From positions 88,110 to 152,109 of the forward strand of contig JAXMDK010000007.1 in assembly GCA_046348855.1 (NCBI GenBank): a stretch of DNA of 64,000 nt. Reading direction: 5' to 3'. This document shows, in pieces, positions 63,526 to 64,000 of this stretch (positions are counted from its first letter, which is position 1; each line of letters opens with the position of its first letter). The notes below the pieces were generated by a model. It saw only the letters and a program-made list of their open reading frames with translations, did not search any database and had not been told where the DNA came from. Source of the stretch: TMP-24 sp046348855 (lineage in GTDB: Bacteria; Pseudomonadota; Alphaproteobacteria; Rhodobacterales; Rhodobacteraceae). The position numbers and the translations under genes were made by a program.

Positions 63526-63629
63526 TTGCCGCTGGGGCGATTGTTACCGGCGTGAACGCACACGTTATCCGACTTTATTAGGCGGCGGGCGGGAGGCGCG
63601 CTAGATTCCCCGGAAAGGTCAGGGGAGAG

Positions 63630-64000
63630 ATGGCGATGGCCGGGCGCTATGATTGCGGTCTGAAATGGTCGGACGTCACGCCGAAGGCGATGTTCCTGAA
63701 CCGCCGGCAGGTCTTGGGCGGCGCGGCGGCGATGGCGCTGGCCGGGCCGGCGGCGGCGAAAATCGCCGCCAAGGCCTCGCGCTATTCGACAGACGCTGCG
63801 CCGAACAGCCTGGCCGACATCACCAGCTACAACAACTATTACGAATTCGGCACCGGCAAGGATGACCCGGCAGCCTACGCTGGGGCGCTGACCGTCAGCC
63901 CCTGGTCGGTCGAGATCGGCGGGCTGGTCGACAAGCCAGGCAAGTACGGGCTTGAGGACATCCTGAAGTCTGCATCGCTTGAGGAACGGATCTACCGGTT
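63630..64000 (+). CDS. msrP: Protein-methionine-sulfoxide reductase catalytic subunit MsrP (3' partial)
   Basis: The first 123 codons of a Tat-exported molybdoenzyme, cut by the window end. ATG 63630 follows AGGGGAGAG. A Tat signal is seen as NRRQVLGGAAAMALAGPAAA, and the mature start SLADITSYNNYYEFGTGKDDPA and PWSVEIGGLVDKPGKYGLEDIL are diagnostic of MsrP (YedY), which repairs oxidised methionines of periplasmic proteins with the haem protein MsrQ. msrQ is expected downstream. The upstream 100-base gap contains no clear promoter, only a TTGTTA at 63541. Confidence 0.93.
   Translation, partial: MAMAGRYDCGLKWSDVTPKAMFLNRRQVLGGAAAMALAGPAAAKIAAKASRYSTDAAPNSLADITSYNNYYEFGTGKDDPAAYAGALTVSPWSVEIGGLVDKPGKYGLEDILKSASLEERIYR

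Noticed and set aside
60801..63563. Open frame of 920 codons on the minus strand
   Set aside because: Antisense of clpB, which is unambiguous; the shadow frame has no recognisable motif.

Overview
The window is high-GC alphaproteobacterial chromosome, most likely from the Rhodobacteraceae/Rhodobacterales. The support is the set of lineage-typical genes (DUF2794, DUF6478, ZapE, the accD-folC pair, MbfA with an Irr-type box), dense ATGA/GTGA/TGATG operon junctions, and two copies of a G-rich hairpin element preceded by CAAATA. No tRNA, rRNA, CRISPR array, prophage or insertion sequence was recognised. The first gene (GlxA-like regulator) and the last (MsrP) run off the ends.

Layout. 1-4.35 kb: housekeeping and small genes (pyrF, an HxlR regulator divergent from an NAD(P)H-binding oxidoreductase with a long palindrome between them, an SPFH/NfeD pair). 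4.5-22.4 kb: a large catabolic island. It holds a complete peptide-type ABC transporter with two embedded amidohydrolases, a repeat-rich decayed segment with a frameshifted gene, a hydantoin/Asp-Glu racemase and flavin reductase divergent from a GntR/FCD regulator, a third amidohydrolase, a complete polyamine-type ABC transporter, and a secreted GlcG/HbpS-like protein. Four intergenic regions here carry the same operator, ATTGTCnACAA(T). I infer one GntR regulon for import and hydrolysis of an unknown amide or N-heterocyclic compound; this is the best candidate for an undescribed system.

22.4-32.6 kb: pbpC with a giant alpha-2-macroglobulin carrying an N-terminal PAN-like region, then a soluble hybrid histidine kinase and a DUF2794 gene. 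32.6-40.5 kb: a candidate structured small RNA, a peptidase-inhibitor lipoprotein, glutathione-dependent formaldehyde oxidation (adhI, fghA), a NYN-domain protein, a TetR regulator with a 57-residue secreted protein and paired operators, the iron exporter mbfA with an Irr-type box, a nitroreductase, and soluble transhydrogenase sthA. 40.5-51.9 kb: DMT/HAD/ornithine-cyclodeaminase operon, an MFS transporter with a perfect 8+8 operator palindrome, zapE, an LLM monooxygenase, folC, accD, a CPBP protease and small conserved genes.

52-64 kb: an OYE-type Fe-S/FAD reductase, a GYF_2-DUF805 fusion, a LysR regulator, an OmpA-family gene and a GNAT gene both broken by a cluster of single-base frame changes, a CinA-like protein, map, a DUF347-repeat membrane protein with a secreted partner, clpB, and the start of msrP.
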